NCBI GenBank assembly: GCA_964526965.1 | Contig: CAZGML010000009.1 | Location: 1 to 64,000, forward strand | Length of the DNA stretch: 64,000 nucleotides | Reading direction: 5' to 3' | From: UBA6265 sp964526965 | Lineage (GTDB): Bacteria > Chloroflexota > Chloroflexia > Thermomicrobiales > UBA6265 | Part shown: positions 44,286-53,251 of the stretch, one piece after another | How positions within the stretch are numbered: the stretch's first letter is position 1 | Layout of the letters: the number at the start of each line of letters is the position of its first letter | The notes under the pieces: model-generated | What the model saw: the letters and a program-made list of their open reading frames with translations, nothing else | What the model was told of the DNA's origin: nothing | Databases searched by the model: none | Position numbers and translations under genes: made by a program

Positions 44286-45695
44286 ATGACTCAGGATATT
44301 GCCGGTAAACGTTTCACCGTAATGGGTCTCGGTATTTTGGGCGGCGGGGTAGGCGTCGCCAGGTACCTGGCTTCACACGGCGGCATAGTCACGGTTACGG
44401 ACATGCGCCCCGCTGAAGAACTGCAATCATCCATTGACCAACTTGAGGGGCTGCCGATCACCTATCATCTTGGTGGCCACGACGAAGCCGATTTCACGCA
44501 AGAGAACGCCGATGTGGTGGTGCGGAACCCTGGCGTGCGCGCGAACAGCCCCTACCTTCAACTGGCGCGCGAGAGCGGTGTCAGCATTGAAATGGAAATG
44601 AGCCTTTTCTTCGCCCGCTGTCCGGCGCCGATACTCGGCATTACAGGCACGAAGGGGAAAACGACCGTTGCATCGCTCTGTGGCCAGATCATGCGCACCT
44701 GGAATCCTAATGCGGTGCTCGCCGGCAACATGGGCGTGAGCGCAATCGGTTTGGTAGATGAAATCGAACCGGATCAACCAGTGGTGCTGGAGCTTTCCAG
44801 TTGGCAACTGGAAGCGATGGACGATCAGCAGGTCGGCCCACATGTCGCTGTCATAACGAACATCTCGCCCGACCACCTCGATGCGTATAGCGACTACGAG
44901 GCCTACGCATCCACCAAGCGCACTATTGGCCATCATCTGTCAGCATCGGATTACATGGTCTACAACGCGGAGGATGCGGATACCCGCAAGGTCGTGAATG
45001 AAACCAGGGCCAATTTGCTGCCGTTCGGAGCGAATCCATCGGAATCATCCGCCGCCTGGGCGACCGGAGGGGGCCTGCACATCCGCTTTAACCGCGAAGA
45101 GTTCCAGTTACCCCTGCCAACCCAGCTTTCCCTGCAGGGCGAGCATGGCGTGCGAAACGCGCTTGCGGCTGCGCTTGCATGCCGGGCGTATGGTGCTCCG
45201 GTTGCCGCCATTCGGGAAGGGCTCGCATCCTTCCGGGGTGTGCCCTACCGCCTGGAGGAACTGGATTCCGTCAGCGGTGTGCGCTATGTGAACGATTCGT
45301 CGGCAACAGCGCCGGCAGCTGCTGTGCACGCGATCGATGTATTGCGGCTCAACGCGAGCGGAATCCACATTATTGCGGGTGGCCACGACAAACAAACCGA
45401 CCTCACACCGTTTGCAGATGCCATTGCGGAAAACGATGTCCACGTTTACCTGCTGGATGGATCTGCCACACCTGCGCTGCAGGCCATGCTCGAAGAGCGA
45501 GAGGTTGCGTACCATGGACCGTACAAGAACATGCAGGAAGCATTTGCATACGCTCAATCGGCAGTAAGCAGTGGTGATGTGCTCGCGCTCGTGCCTGGTT
45601 GCGCCAGCTTCGGTATGTTCCGCAATGAGTTCGATCGTGGCGATCAGTTCCGGGCCGAAGTAGAGAAGCTCAAGGAGACTGCCAGTGACGACTAA
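44286..45695 (+). CDS. murD: UDP-N-acetylmuramoylalanine--D-glutamate ligase
   Basis: Adds D-glutamate to UDP-MurNAc-L-alanine, 469 aa. N-terminal Rossmann motif VMGLGILGGGV, ATP motif GITGTKGKTT (118-127), NISPDHLDAY and the C-terminal NDSSATAPAAAV. A GTG 9 nt upstream opens the same frame; ATG 44286 has GGTGAG 6 nt ahead. The stop overlaps the murC start. ftsW, normally between murD and murG, is absent. Confidence 0.95.
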   Translation: MTQDIAGKRFTVMGLGILGGGVGVARYLASHGGIVTVTDMRPAEELQSSIDQLEGLPITYHLGGHDEADFTQENADVVVRNPGVRANSPYLQLARESGVSIEMEMSLFFARCPAPILGITGTKGKTTVASLCGQIMRTWNPNAVLAGNMGVSAIGLVDEIEPDQPVVLELSSWQLEAMDDQQVGPHVAVITNISPDHLDAYSDYEAYASTKRTIGHHLSASDYMVYNAEDADTRKVVNETRANLLPFGANPSESSAAWATGGGLHIRFNREEFQLPLPTQLSLQGEHGVRNALAAALACRAYGAPVAAIREGLASFRGVPYRLEELDSVSGVRYVNDSSATAPAAAVHAIDVLRLNASGIHIIAGGHDKQTDLTPFADAIAENDVHVYLLDGSATPALQAMLEEREVAYHGPYKNMQEAFAYAQSAVSSGDVLALVPGCASFGMFRNEFDRGDQFRAEVEKLKETASDD

Positions 45696-47082
45696 CCGCT
45701 CCGCCCGGCCGTTGCCACCGCCGCCAGCGACACTTCACTTTGTTGGTATCGGTGGCATCGGCATGAGCGGCCTCGCCCGTATCCTCAAGATGTGGGGTTA
45801 CCAGGTCTCCGGATCAGACATCGCCGAATCCGCGCAAACCGAGGCACTGCGGACGATGGATATCCCTGTGGTTATCGGTCATGACGATCCCACTCTCGCT
45901 GCCAAGGCCGACATCATCGTCACCAACAAGCGAGCGGCTGCCAATGCTGCAGTGGAACTGGACGCCGGGAAGGCGAACGGCGCCGAGGTCATAAAACGAG
46001 GCGATTTGCTTGGAATGGCAGCCGCCCGGCGATTCGGAATCGCTGTGGCCGGCTCGCACGGAAAGTCCACTACCAGTGGGTTCCTGAGCGTCGCGTTACG
46101 AACGCTTGATGCCGACCCAACCTTCGCTGTCGGGGCGATTGTCGCGGCCACTGGCACCAACGCCGAGCCCGGCCAGGGCGAACATTTTGTTGTGGAGGCC
46201 GATGAGTTCGACCGCAGCTTCCATGGTCTCTATCCCAATGTGGCGGTCGTCACCTCGGTCGCGTTTGATCATCCGGATATCTATACAGATCAGGATGACT
46301 ACGATGATGCGTTCGTGCAGTTCGCGCTCAATATCCAGCCGAACGGAACGCTGGTGATCGCGGGAGATGATTCCGGCTCGCAGCGAGTGATCAATCGATT
46401 TCGGAACGCAGATCGTGATGATATCGAGATCGTAACGTTTGGCGATACAAATGCATGCACCTGGCGACTGGGCGGCGATGCCGGCGAGCGGATAATCACC
46501 GATCCAAATGGCGAAAATCACCCACTCCGGTCGCACATGCCAGGCAAGCACAACGCCCGCAATGCACTCGCGGCCGTCGCCGCGCTGCACGCTGCCGGAT
46601 TTAGCGCGAAAGATGCCGTGAGGGGCGTGGAATCCTTCACCGGCATCGGACGTCGCTTCGAGCGCAAGGGCGCATTTAATGGCAACGATGTGATCGACGA
46701 TTACGCTCATCATCCGGACGAGATAACAGCCGTACTGCAGGCTGCGAGAGAGCATTACCCCGGAAAGCGTATTGTTGCGGTCCACCAGCCCCACACCTAC
46801 ACGCGTACGTGGTCCCTGCTGGCGGAGTTCGCCGCGTCGCTTGATCTCGCCGATGATGTCGTGCTGATGGAGATTTACGGCGTTGGCGAAGAGAATGAAC
46901 ACCATATCTCGGCTGCCGACCTGGGTGCGAAAATGATCACGACACCCGTGGTTGTCGATACTCCTGCCGAGGCGGCTGATGCGGTGCGAGATCTCCTCGG
47001 AAGCGAGCGTAACGCCGTTATCCTTACGTTGGGAGCGGGTACCGTCACGAATGTCGGACCGCTCCTGGTTGGCACGACGTGA
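45685..47082 (+). CDS. murC: UDP-N-acetylmuramate--L-alanine ligase
   Basis: First amino-acid ligase of the pathway, 465 aa. A proline-rich N-terminus (PLPPPP) precedes the UDP-binding GIGGIGMSGLA (21-31). The ATP motif is VAGSHGKSTT (121-130), followed by VEADEFDRSF and the terminal-domain DDYAHHPDEI. GTG 45685 follows AAGGAG by 7 nt and lies inside the murD 3' end. murG and murB are absent from the flanks. Confidence 0.96.
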   Translation: MTTNRSARPLPPPPATLHFVGIGGIGMSGLARILKMWGYQVSGSDIAESAQTEALRTMDIPVVIGHDDPTLAAKADIIVTNKRAAANAAVELDAGKANGAEVIKRGDLLGMAAARRFGIAVAGSHGKSTTSGFLSVALRTLDADPTFAVGAIVAATGTNAEPGQGEHFVVEADEFDRSFHGLYPNVAVVTSVAFDHPDIYTDQDDYDDAFVQFALNIQPNGTLVIAGDDSGSQRVINRFRNADRDDIEIVTFGDTNACTWRLGGDAGERIITDPNGENHPLRSHMPGKHNARNALAAVAALHAAGFSAKDAVRGVESFTGIGRRFERKGAFNGNDVIDDYAHHPDEITAVLQAAREHYPGKRIVAVHQPHTYTRTWSLLAEFAASLDLADDVVLMEIYGVGEENEHHISAADLGAKMITTPVVVDTPAEAADAVRDLLGSERNAVILTLGAGTVTNVGPLLVGTT

Positions 47083-47167
47083 TCAAGGCAGCCGGAATCG
47101 TGGTACTACTGAGTTCGCAGACGGCCTCGCCTGCCAAAGTTGTACAGAACCTAATGAAAGTAATTGG

Positions 47168-48280
47168 ATGAGCAAAGGCGATACAGGCAACAGGAAGATA
47201 CGCGTGGCAGTGGTGTTTGGCGGCCGGAGCGACGAGCATGATGTGTCGTTGCGCTCTGCCCGTACCATCATGGATTCACTCGATCCTGCGCGCTACGAAG
47301 TTGTACCTGTCGGCATTACACGAAGCGGAAAGTGGCTGGCCGGGAACGATCCGCTGCAGGCGCTGATCGCCGAATCGCCGATGTTCACGCTAACCAACGG
47401 TGAGGATGCTGCGGTTCCGAATAGCGATTGGGAGATCGAACCCGTTATTGGTGCCGATGCATTGATGCCCCGCGCCGCCACGGAAGGAATCGATGTCTTC
47501 TTCCCGGCCCTGCATGGACCCATGGGTGAAGATGGCACCATCCAGGGAATGCTTGAGCTTGCTGGTGTTCCATACGTAGGCAGTGGAGTTCTCGGTTCTG
47601 CCGTTGGTATGGACAAGGCCATGACCAAGGTGATTCTCGAGCAGGCCGGCGTGCCACAGGTCCCGTGGTCGCTTGTGTCACGTCAGCAATGGCGTGCGAA
47701 TCCCGATTCGATCCTCACCGGCATCGAGAACCAACTGCCATACCCGATGTTTGTGAAGCCTGCCAATATGGGTTCCAGCGTTGGCGTCAGCAAGGCGCGC
47801 AACCGGGATGAACTCCGCGAGGCAATCCAGGAGGCGTCGCATTTTGATCGTCGTATCCTGGTAGAGCAGGGCATTGAAGGTCGCGAGCTGGAGATGGGTG
47901 TACTCGGGAATGAGGCGCCAATCACATCCGGCGTTGGCGAAATCCGGCCGACTGGCGAGTTCTATGATTACGCCAGCAAGTACCTGGACGATTCTGCCGA
48001 ACTCATCATACCGGCCGATATCGAGCCGGAGGTTCAGCAGCAGATGGAGCGGATCGCTATCGAATCGTTCATCGCGCTCGATCTCGCCGGCCTTGCGCGC
48101 ATCGATTTCTTCCTCGAGCATGGCACAAACCAGGTCTACCTGAACGAGGTAAACACACTGCCGGGTTTCACAAGTATTAGTATGTATCCCATGCTGTGGG
48201 AGCAGGCAGGCATATCGTTGCCAGAACTGGTGAACCGACTTGTGGAACTTGCGCTGGAGCGACACGACCACAGCCGCTAG
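47168..48280 (+). CDS. ddl: D-alanine--D-alanine ligase
   Basis: Makes the D-Ala-D-Ala dipeptide used by MurF, 370 aa, ATP-grasp fold. N-terminal VAVVFGGRSDEHDVSLRSA (13-31), HGPMGEDGTIQGMLEL, VKPANMGSSVGVSKA and the C-terminal NEVNTLPGFTSISMYP are all present. Serine 152-type residues and a Tyr-free omega loop do not settle D-Ala versus D-lactate specificity. Long upstream frame inside murC is ignored; ATG 47168 starts the family sequence, with a weak ribosome site. An 85-bp gap separates it from murC. Confidence 0.94.
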   Translation: MSKGDTGNRKIRVAVVFGGRSDEHDVSLRSARTIMDSLDPARYEVVPVGITRSGKWLAGNDPLQALIAESPMFTLTNGEDAAVPNSDWEIEPVIGADALMPRAATEGIDVFFPALHGPMGEDGTIQGMLELAGVPYVGSGVLGSAVGMDKAMTKVILEQAGVPQVPWSLVSRQQWRANPDSILTGIENQLPYPMFVKPANMGSSVGVSKARNRDELREAIQEASHFDRRILVEQGIEGRELEMGVLGNEAPITSGVGEIRPTGEFYDYASKYLDDSAELIIPADIEPEVQQQMERIAIESFIALDLAGLARIDFFLEHGTNQVYLNEVNTLPGFTSISMYPMLWEQAGISLPELVNRLVELALERHDHSR

Positions 48281-48295
48281 CAGTGTACGTTCATA

Positions 48296-48304
48296 TGATA
48301 TACT
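48296..48304 (+). promoter_or_regulatory. extended -10 promoter candidate for ftsZ
   Basis: TG-A-TATACT (TATACT at 48299-48304) is an extended -10 element without a recognisable -35. Transcription from it would give a leader of about 125 nt. That leader holds a 6-bp hairpin ATACCG-GGG-CGGTAT (48385-48399) before the ribosome site. It would let ftsZ be expressed apart from the mur genes. Confidence 0.45.
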
Positions 48305-48437
48305 GCCTGCATTGTGGAGCCCTGCATCTGCGGGCATCCGAGCGTGTTTTCAAACTGACACGCCTGCCAAGAGAATCCAAAGCCATACCGGGGCGGTATC
48401 GGCTCATCGCATAGTCAGTATGGGTGGTGAAGGGACG

Positions 48438-49724
48438 ATGCAATCCCGAGGTCAGAATCCCGGACGCGGACAGCAAAGTCCGCGGCCACAACAATCTCCA
48501 ATCGCACAAGAATCACAGGGTCAGCCGGATTCGGCACCACCCAAACGTGAATCGCGCTGGAGCAGCAGCGAAATGCTGGCGAACAGCTATGCGCGCATTA
48601 AGGTCGTTGGTGTCGGCGGTGCTGGCGGCAACGCCATTAATCGCATGGTGAATAGCGGCGTGGAAGGCGTTGAGTTCGTTGCGGTCAACACAGATGCCCA
48701 GGCATTAATGACCAGCGAAGCCGGCCAGGTAATCCGCATTGGCGACAAGCTCACCAAGGGTCTTGGCGCTGGCGGAAGGCCAGAAGTAGGCGAACGCGCC
48801 GCAGAAGAAAGTACAGAAGACCTGGCGGAATCCATGCGCGATTGCGACATGGTTTTCATTACGGCCGGTATGGGCGGTGGTACTGGTACGGGTGCCAGCC
48901 CGGTGGTGGCGCATCTCGCTCGCCAGGGCGGAGCGCTCACCGTTGCTGTGGTGACCAAGCCGTTCGAGTTCGAAGGCGGACGTCGCCGGCGTGCGGCCGA
49001 AGAAGGTGTTGCTGCCCTGAAGGACGTGGTCGACGCGCTCATTACCATCCCTAACCAGCGTCTGCTGGAGATGGTGGAGCCGAAGACGACGGTCAACGAA
49101 GCGTTCGAAATCGCCGACGATGTGCTTCGGCAGGGTATCGCCGGTATTTCCGATCTCATCACCAAGCCCGGCCTGATCAACCTCGACTTCGCCGACGTGA
49201 AAACCATCATGGAGGATGCCGGTTCAGCCCTGATGGCGATTGGTGTGGGCGAGGGCGATGATCGCGCTGTCAACGCTGCCCGCGAGGCGATCGAGAGCCC
49301 GCTGCTGGAGATGAACATCCGCGGCGCCAAGGGAGTTCTCTACAACATTACTGCTGGCAACGACCTCACCCTGTTTGAGACCAGCGAGGCGGCGGAGGTT
49401 ATCCGTGCGGCTGCCGATCCGGAAGCGGAAATCATCTACGGTACCTCCGTGGATGAAAGCCTGGGTGATAGCCTGTTGATTACGCTGATCGCAACTGGCT
49501 TCGATGAACGACCAGATGTGTATAGCGATTACGGCTTTGGTGAGAGCTACCAGAACCAGGGTAGCTACAGTCAGGGATACAGTCAGCCTCCGGGTCAGCA
49601 ACAGCCATCTGCACCGCCTGCCGGTAGCTCGCAAGGCTATCAGGGGCAGCAATCCCAGGGGGATTACCCCGGCGAGGATTGGGAAAGCGAAAGTTCGATC
49701 ATCCGATTCCTGCGAGAACGATAG
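48438..49724 (+). CDS. ftsZ: cell division protein FtsZ
   Basis: Tubulin-like GTPase forming the division ring, 428 aa. IKVVGVGGAGGNAINRM starts the GTPase core at residue 54, the tubulin signature GGGTGTGASP begins at 146, and the C-terminal peptide ends SIIRFLRER, close to the consensus that binds membrane anchors. About 45 extra Gln/Pro-rich residues precede the core, and the C-terminal linker is rich in Gln, Gly, Ser and Tyr. ATG 48438 has GAAGGGA upstream; ATG 48420 is an alternative. ftsA and ftsQ, normally adjacent, are absent. Confidence 0.97.
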   Translation: MQSRGQNPGRGQQSPRPQQSPIAQESQGQPDSAPPKRESRWSSSEMLANSYARIKVVGVGGAGGNAINRMVNSGVEGVEFVAVNTDAQALMTSEAGQVIRIGDKLTKGLGAGGRPEVGERAAEESTEDLAESMRDCDMVFITAGMGGGTGTGASPVVAHLARQGGALTVAVVTKPFEFEGGRRRRAAEEGVAALKDVVDALITIPNQRLLEMVEPKTTVNEAFEIADDVLRQGIAGISDLITKPGLINLDFADVKTIMEDAGSALMAIGVGEGDDRAVNAAREAIESPLLEMNIRGAKGVLYNITAGNDLTLFETSEAAEVIRAAADPEAEIIYGTSVDESLGDSLLITLIATGFDERPDVYSDYGFGESYQNQGSYSQGYSQPPGQQQPSAPPAGSSQGYQGQQSQGDYPGEDWESESSIIRFLRER

Positions 49725-49731
49725 AGACTAC

Positions 49732-49762
49732 GCGGCCCGGACGTATTCGCCCGGGCCGCTTT
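49732..49762 (+). terminator. terminator-like hairpin between ftsZ and nrdR
   Basis: GCGGCCCGG (49732-49740) and CCGGGCCGC (49751-49759) form a 9-bp GC stem, 10-nt loop, followed by TTT. It starts 8 nt after the ftsZ stop. It may reduce rather than block read-through to nrdR. Confidence 0.65.
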
Positions 49763-49779
49763 GAAACCGGGAACGCTAC

Positions 49780-50229
49780 GTGAAATGCCCCTTTTGCCGC
49801 ACCGATGACACCCGCGTGGTGGATAGCCGCGATATTAACACCGGCGACGCGATTCGCCGCCGCCGCCACTGTGTGGCCTGCGAACGTCGCTTCACTACCT
49901 ATGAGCGGTATGAGAACGTAATGGTCATGGTGGTGAAAAAGGATGGACGACGCGAAGAGTTCAACCCCGTAAAGCTGCGTAACAGCCTGCGCATCAGCCT
50001 GACCAAGCGAGAGGTGAGCGAGGATCAGTTAGACCAGCTGATCGCGACGATCGAATCGCAGGTGATGGCGCTGGGTGAGAAGGAAGTCGATAGCGCGAGG
50101 ATTGGCGAGATCACACTTACGGAGTTACGTAAGGTTGATGAGGTTGCCTACATCCGCTTCGCCAGTGTGTATCGCGAGTTCCGCGACGTCGACGAATTCG
50201 CCCAGGAACTGAAAGAACTGCAGAAGTAA
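49780..50229 (+). CDS. nrdR: transcriptional repressor NrdR
   Basis: Zinc-ribbon and ATP-cone regulator of ribonucleotide reductase genes, 149 aa, typical length. The four zinc-binding cysteines are Cys3, Cys6, Cys31 and Cys34. The RRRRHCVACERRFTTYER segment and the ATP-cone VMVVKKDGRREEFNPVKL are diagnostic. GTG 49780 is the start, since MKCPFC is the universal N-terminus. Ribonucleotide reductase genes are not in the window. Confidence 0.97.
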   Translation: MKCPFCRTDDTRVVDSRDINTGDAIRRRRHCVACERRFTTYERYENVMVMVVKKDGRREEFNPVKLRNSLRISLTKREVSEDQLDQLIATIESQVMALGEKEVDSARIGEITLTELRKVDEVAYIRFASVYREFRDVDEFAQELKELQK

Positions 50230-50246
50230 TTCACTCCGCCGAACGT

Positions 50247-50269
50247 AGCCCGTATTTTATATACGGGCT
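50247..50269 (+). terminator. hairpin after nrdR
   Basis: AGCCCGTAT (50247-50255), TTTAT loop, ATACGGGCT (50261-50269), a perfect 9-bp stem 18 nt after the nrdR stop. There is no trailing T-tract; it probably ends or trims the nrdR transcript. Confidence 0.55.
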
Positions 50270-50271
50270 GG

Positions 50272-50488
50272 GCGATCACATAGGATCGCCACCACGGGGG
50301 TTTCTGGCGCCCAATCGTAGCGGCGGACCTGTGTTCCCGCCGTGGCAATGACGTAGCATCGCCGCTTCGCGGGTTTCTGGGGCTCAATCGTAGCGGCGGA
50401 CCTGTGTGTCCGCCCTGGCGATGACGTAGCATCGCCACTTCGCGGGTTTCTGGCGCCCAATCGTAGCGGCGGACCTGGCATTGCCACT
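50272..50488. repeat. 73-bp tandem repeat, almost three copies
   Basis: Units start at 50272, 50345 and 50418, exactly 73 bp apart; the third lacks about 11 bp near its end. Each contains GCGGGTTTCTGG or a variant, then AATCGTAGCGGCGGACCTG, and the second copy forms a hairpin GGCGGAC-CTGTGT-GTCCGCC. No spacers separate the units, so it is not a CRISPR array. Similar GC-rich hairpin repeats are dispersed in several Chloroflexota genomes (recollection, not tested). It fills the gap between nrdR and a convergent gene. Confidence 0.85.
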
Positions 50489-50504
50489 ATAGATTGACGC
50501 CCGC

Positions 50505-50532
50505 CGGCCAGACGGAAGTGCCCGTCTGGCCG
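50505..50532. terminator. bidirectional hairpin terminator
   Basis: CGGCCAGACGG (50505-50515) and CCGTCTGGCCG (50522-50532) form an 11-bp stem with a 6-nt loop, 24 nt beyond the end of the minus-strand anti-sigma-like gene. Confidence 0.7.
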
Positions 50533-50556
50533 CTTACTTTGCGGAAACTGATCGGG

Positions 50557-52551
50557 CTAGTCTTCGCGGATTTCAACAAAGGTGAGCATTTGACCGCCAT
50601 CGCTTTGCTTCCAACCCGCGTCGGGGTTGCTTAGGTCCAGAACGGCCCAGCCGGAATCGGACTCGACGACCCCCTCGGGAACGGCTCCCGCGATCAGGTA
50701 GCGACCATCAGGCGAGAGCTCGAGTTTGGTGATGTTTGGACCGTCTGGGAGCTCCAGCTCTTCAACTTCGAATCCTTCTTCAGTCGTGGTGAATACCTGA
50801 ATCGTGCGTTCACTCACTTTGACTACCGAGACGGGCGCTTGATCTGCACTTGCGACCGGTAGTCGGGTTGCCTCAAGAATCATGATGTCCGATGCTACTG
50901 GTGTTCCGGACTTGTATTCCTCATTTGCACCGAATGCTTCGCCCGTAACTGGATGAACCAGCGTTTGGCCATCTGCCTCAGTCACCGGAATCGGTGCGAG
51001 CGCGACCGACATTTGCTCTGGGGATGACAGGCCGCGGAACCAGGGCTCACCGTCTATGGCAATGGTTTCGCCGGTGGAGGTGTTGAGGATCACGAACTGC
51101 GTTAAGGCAGGGTCTGGTGCTGACATCGTGATGTCAGAACTCGTCACCATGACATGCAGGACATCAGAGATACCCATTCGCGGCATCAGCATCAGTGAGC
51201 CTTCGGCTTCGAGCAGAACTGTCGGTTCAGAGCCGTCCAGTGCGTACCGCTCAATAGTCGCGCCATTGACTGCGATGAATGCCTCGCCATCTTCAACCCA
51301 TTGGAAGAAGGCCCTGTGCGAGTAGTTCATAGGCTCGGTGCGAGCGAGCTCCTCACCAGTTTCAACATCGATTATTGCGATGGTCGTGCTGGCACCTTCC
51401 TGATTGAACGGCGCCGAAATTAGCGCCAACTTGTCGCCATCGGGAGAGAGGGAGATGTTGTTCACTGCCGGCATGTCTTCCGGCACCTTCACCCAGGACA
51501 CGTCGCCAAGATCGGCTGGAATCACAGCAACCTCGCCAGGGAGGCCCGATTGATGCATAAGGGTCGCGGACCCCTCGGATTCATATTGACTGGTACCGAT
51601 TGCGATCGCGCTGTGATTCTCGTTCACGTACGCGGTGATGGACTCGGATGAGGGGAAATGTCCGCCCGTCAGTTCAGAGATGGGCTTCGACTCCATTGCT
51701 TCAAAGTTGACCACGCTCCATTCGTTGGGCGCGTCGGCGATCGTGCGCACCGTCAGCGGCCCGTACATGTTGGGATTACCGAGGTACGAAGAGAATGTGC
51801 CATCGTCAATAAGCTCATCACCGGTCAATACGTTGTACCAGGTTGTTACCGGAATATTGGTTGTATCCCCCGCCTTATCAGTGGATTCTTCACCCTCGGA
51901 TACCAGTTGAATGATGTTTGGCATGCCAGCCATGACAGCTTGGACGTCCGTCGCGATGGTGGTGACCTCCATGCCGTCGTCGTACATGACGTCGCCGGTG
52001 GTCGTGAGCCAGATGACTGGTCCATCCATTGGCTGCTCGTCGACCATCTGTACGATCGGGATGGATCGATTGCCGGATTCATCGACGACGGCTGTCGCGT
52101 CCGGCGTGGCAATGGACTGGGCGATATCATCGCCGGAGGTGATGCCGGCCATTTGCGGGGCCAACGGCGGCTCTGCTGGAGCCTGACTGATGTGCCAAAT
52201 CCCAAAACTGGCGATGATCACCAATGCTGCCGCGGCGATGGATGCCAATGGCGTCCATTGCATACGTCGTGCTCTCGGCGCGCGAGGTGGGGGTGAGGAC
52301 AGTGCTTGCTGCCGTCTGGTGCGGTTACTGACTGGTGCTTCTGGCGTGAGTGCGAGTGTGGACATTACATCCTCCCAGGTTGATTGCTTCGTGGTCGATG
52401 GTATGGCGGCGCTATCTCCCCGCATCATGTTTTGCACGTGCAGGTAGGTGCGCTCTTCGTCGGTTCTCGGTTGCGGGTTCTGCCCCGCGTTAACGGCATC
52501 GGCAAAATCGAACAGATCCCGCTCGTCTGGGTTGTGTGGTGTAGACGTCAT
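50557..52551 (-). CDS. large membrane-anchored anti-sigma-like protein with beta-propeller-like domain
   Basis: A 664-aa single-pass protein encoded 13 bp after an ECF sigma gene. A cytoplasmic N-terminus of about 95 residues includes LFDFADAVNAGQNPQ and a following RTDEERT, shared with the 1126-aa protein further right. A membrane helix follows (SIAAAALVIIASFGIWHI, about residues 105-122), then about 540 extracytoplasmic residues with propeller-like repeats (LSPDGDKLALIS, LSPDGRYLIAG). No zinc-finger anti-sigma motif is seen. Function as a sensor that releases the sigma factor is inferred from gene pairing. Start ATG 52551 has AAAGGAG; an upstream in-frame ATG overlapping the sigma gene is rejected. 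Confidence 0.72.
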   Translation of the reverse strand: MTSTPHNPDERDLFDFADAVNAGQNPQPRTDEERTYLHVQNMMRGDSAAIPSTTKQSTWEDVMSTLALTPEAPVSNRTRRQQALSSPPPRAPRARRMQWTPLASIAAAALVIIASFGIWHISQAPAEPPLAPQMAGITSGDDIAQSIATPDATAVVDESGNRSIPIVQMVDEQPMDGPVIWLTTTGDVMYDDGMEVTTIATDVQAVMAGMPNIIQLVSEGEESTDKAGDTTNIPVTTWYNVLTGDELIDDGTFSSYLGNPNMYGPLTVRTIADAPNEWSVVNFEAMESKPISELTGGHFPSSESITAYVNENHSAIAIGTSQYESEGSATLMHQSGLPGEVAVIPADLGDVSWVKVPEDMPAVNNISLSPDGDKLALISAPFNQEGASTTIAIIDVETGEELARTEPMNYSHRAFFQWVEDGEAFIAVNGATIERYALDGSEPTVLLEAEGSLMLMPRMGISDVLHVMVTSSDITMSAPDPALTQFVILNTSTGETIAIDGEPWFRGLSSPEQMSVALAPIPVTEADGQTLVHPVTGEAFGANEEYKSGTPVASDIMILEATRLPVASADQAPVSVVKVSERTIQVFTTTEEGFEVEELELPDGPNITKLELSPDGRYLIAGAVPEGVVESDSGWAVLDLSNPDAGWKQSDGGQMLTFVEIRED

Positions 52552-52564
52552 GATCAGTGCTCCT

Positions 52565-53218
52565 TTATCCGATGTCATCCGCGAGGAGATCGCGCAGTTT
52601 CTTGTAGGCTCGTGAATGGGCAGTGCGAACACCGTTCAGCGAAATGCCCATGATGTCGGCGATTTCCTGGCCCGAGTAGCCTGCAATGCGGAGCTCCACC
52701 ATGCGTTGTTGTCTCGGGTTGAGTTTGGAGATCGCCTTGCGTACACGTTGTTGCTCATCGCGCCGTATGGCGATGCTTTCCGGTGTGGAACTGGCAGCGA
52801 GCTGCGGCGCGATGGCCGGATTCTCGATATCGGCAGTTGGCCGTTGCCTGCGCTGTTCATCGATGATCGTGTTGCGGGCGATCATCATGAGCCATCCTGG
52901 AAAGCTGGTGCCTTCTCCCTGGAGTTTGGCATTGAATTTTTGCAGCGATTGAATCGCTTTCACGAAGGTCTGGCTGGTTACATCCTGGGCGCGCTCAGGG
53001 TTGCCGAGCCTGCTCATGGCGAACTTCCAGACCATATCGGCATAGGTGTCGTACAGCGGAGCAAACGCGCGCGGATCCTGTTTCGCGCGTTCTATGAGCT
53101 GCAGCTCTCTCTCCGCCGGGGTCATGGTGCGTTGCTCGCGGGCAGGGCTGCGTTCCATTGACGCTGGCACACTCTTCGGTTCCAAGGCGATGGATATCGC
53201 TCCGCCGCGTTTACGCAT
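52565..53218 (-). CDS. ECF RNA polymerase sigma factor
   Basis: A 217-aa group 4 sigma factor. Region 2: FAPLYDTYADMVWKFAMSRL and AQDVTSQTFVKAIQSL; then SFPGWLMMIARNTIIDEQRR. Region 4: LNPRQQRMVELRIAGYSGQEI and MGISLNGVRTAHSRAYKKL. The first 30 residues are not conserved with the paralogue at 56720-57274, so translation could also start at Met32 (MTPAEREL). A motif upstream (53252-53273) is shared with that paralogue. Confidence 0.92.
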   Translation of the reverse strand: MRKRGGAISIALEPKSVPASMERSPAREQRTMTPAERELQLIERAKQDPRAFAPLYDTYADMVWKFAMSRLGNPERAQDVTSQTFVKAIQSLQKFNAKLQGEGTSFPGWLMMIARNTIIDEQRRQRPTADIENPAIAPQLAASSTPESIAIRRDEQQRVRKAISKLNPRQQRMVELRIAGYSGQEIADIMGISLNGVRTAHSRAYKKLRDLLADDIG

Positions 53219-53251
53219 GTCATTCCCCGTTCACCCGATCGTTGTTTAGTG

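Noticed and set aside
46952..47167. 72-codon N-terminal extension of ddl
   Set aside because: It overlaps the 3' end of murC in another frame, and the ligase fold starts right after ATG 47168.
50148..50487. Minus-strand reading frames with repeated PLRL..NPRSGDAT segments
   Set aside because: They are translations of the 73-bp tandem repeat, lack ribosome sites and partly overlap nrdR. Such frames are a known source of spurious annotations.
50272..50488. CRISPR array
   Set aside because: The units are contiguous with a 73-bp period and there are no unique spacers or cas genes nearby.
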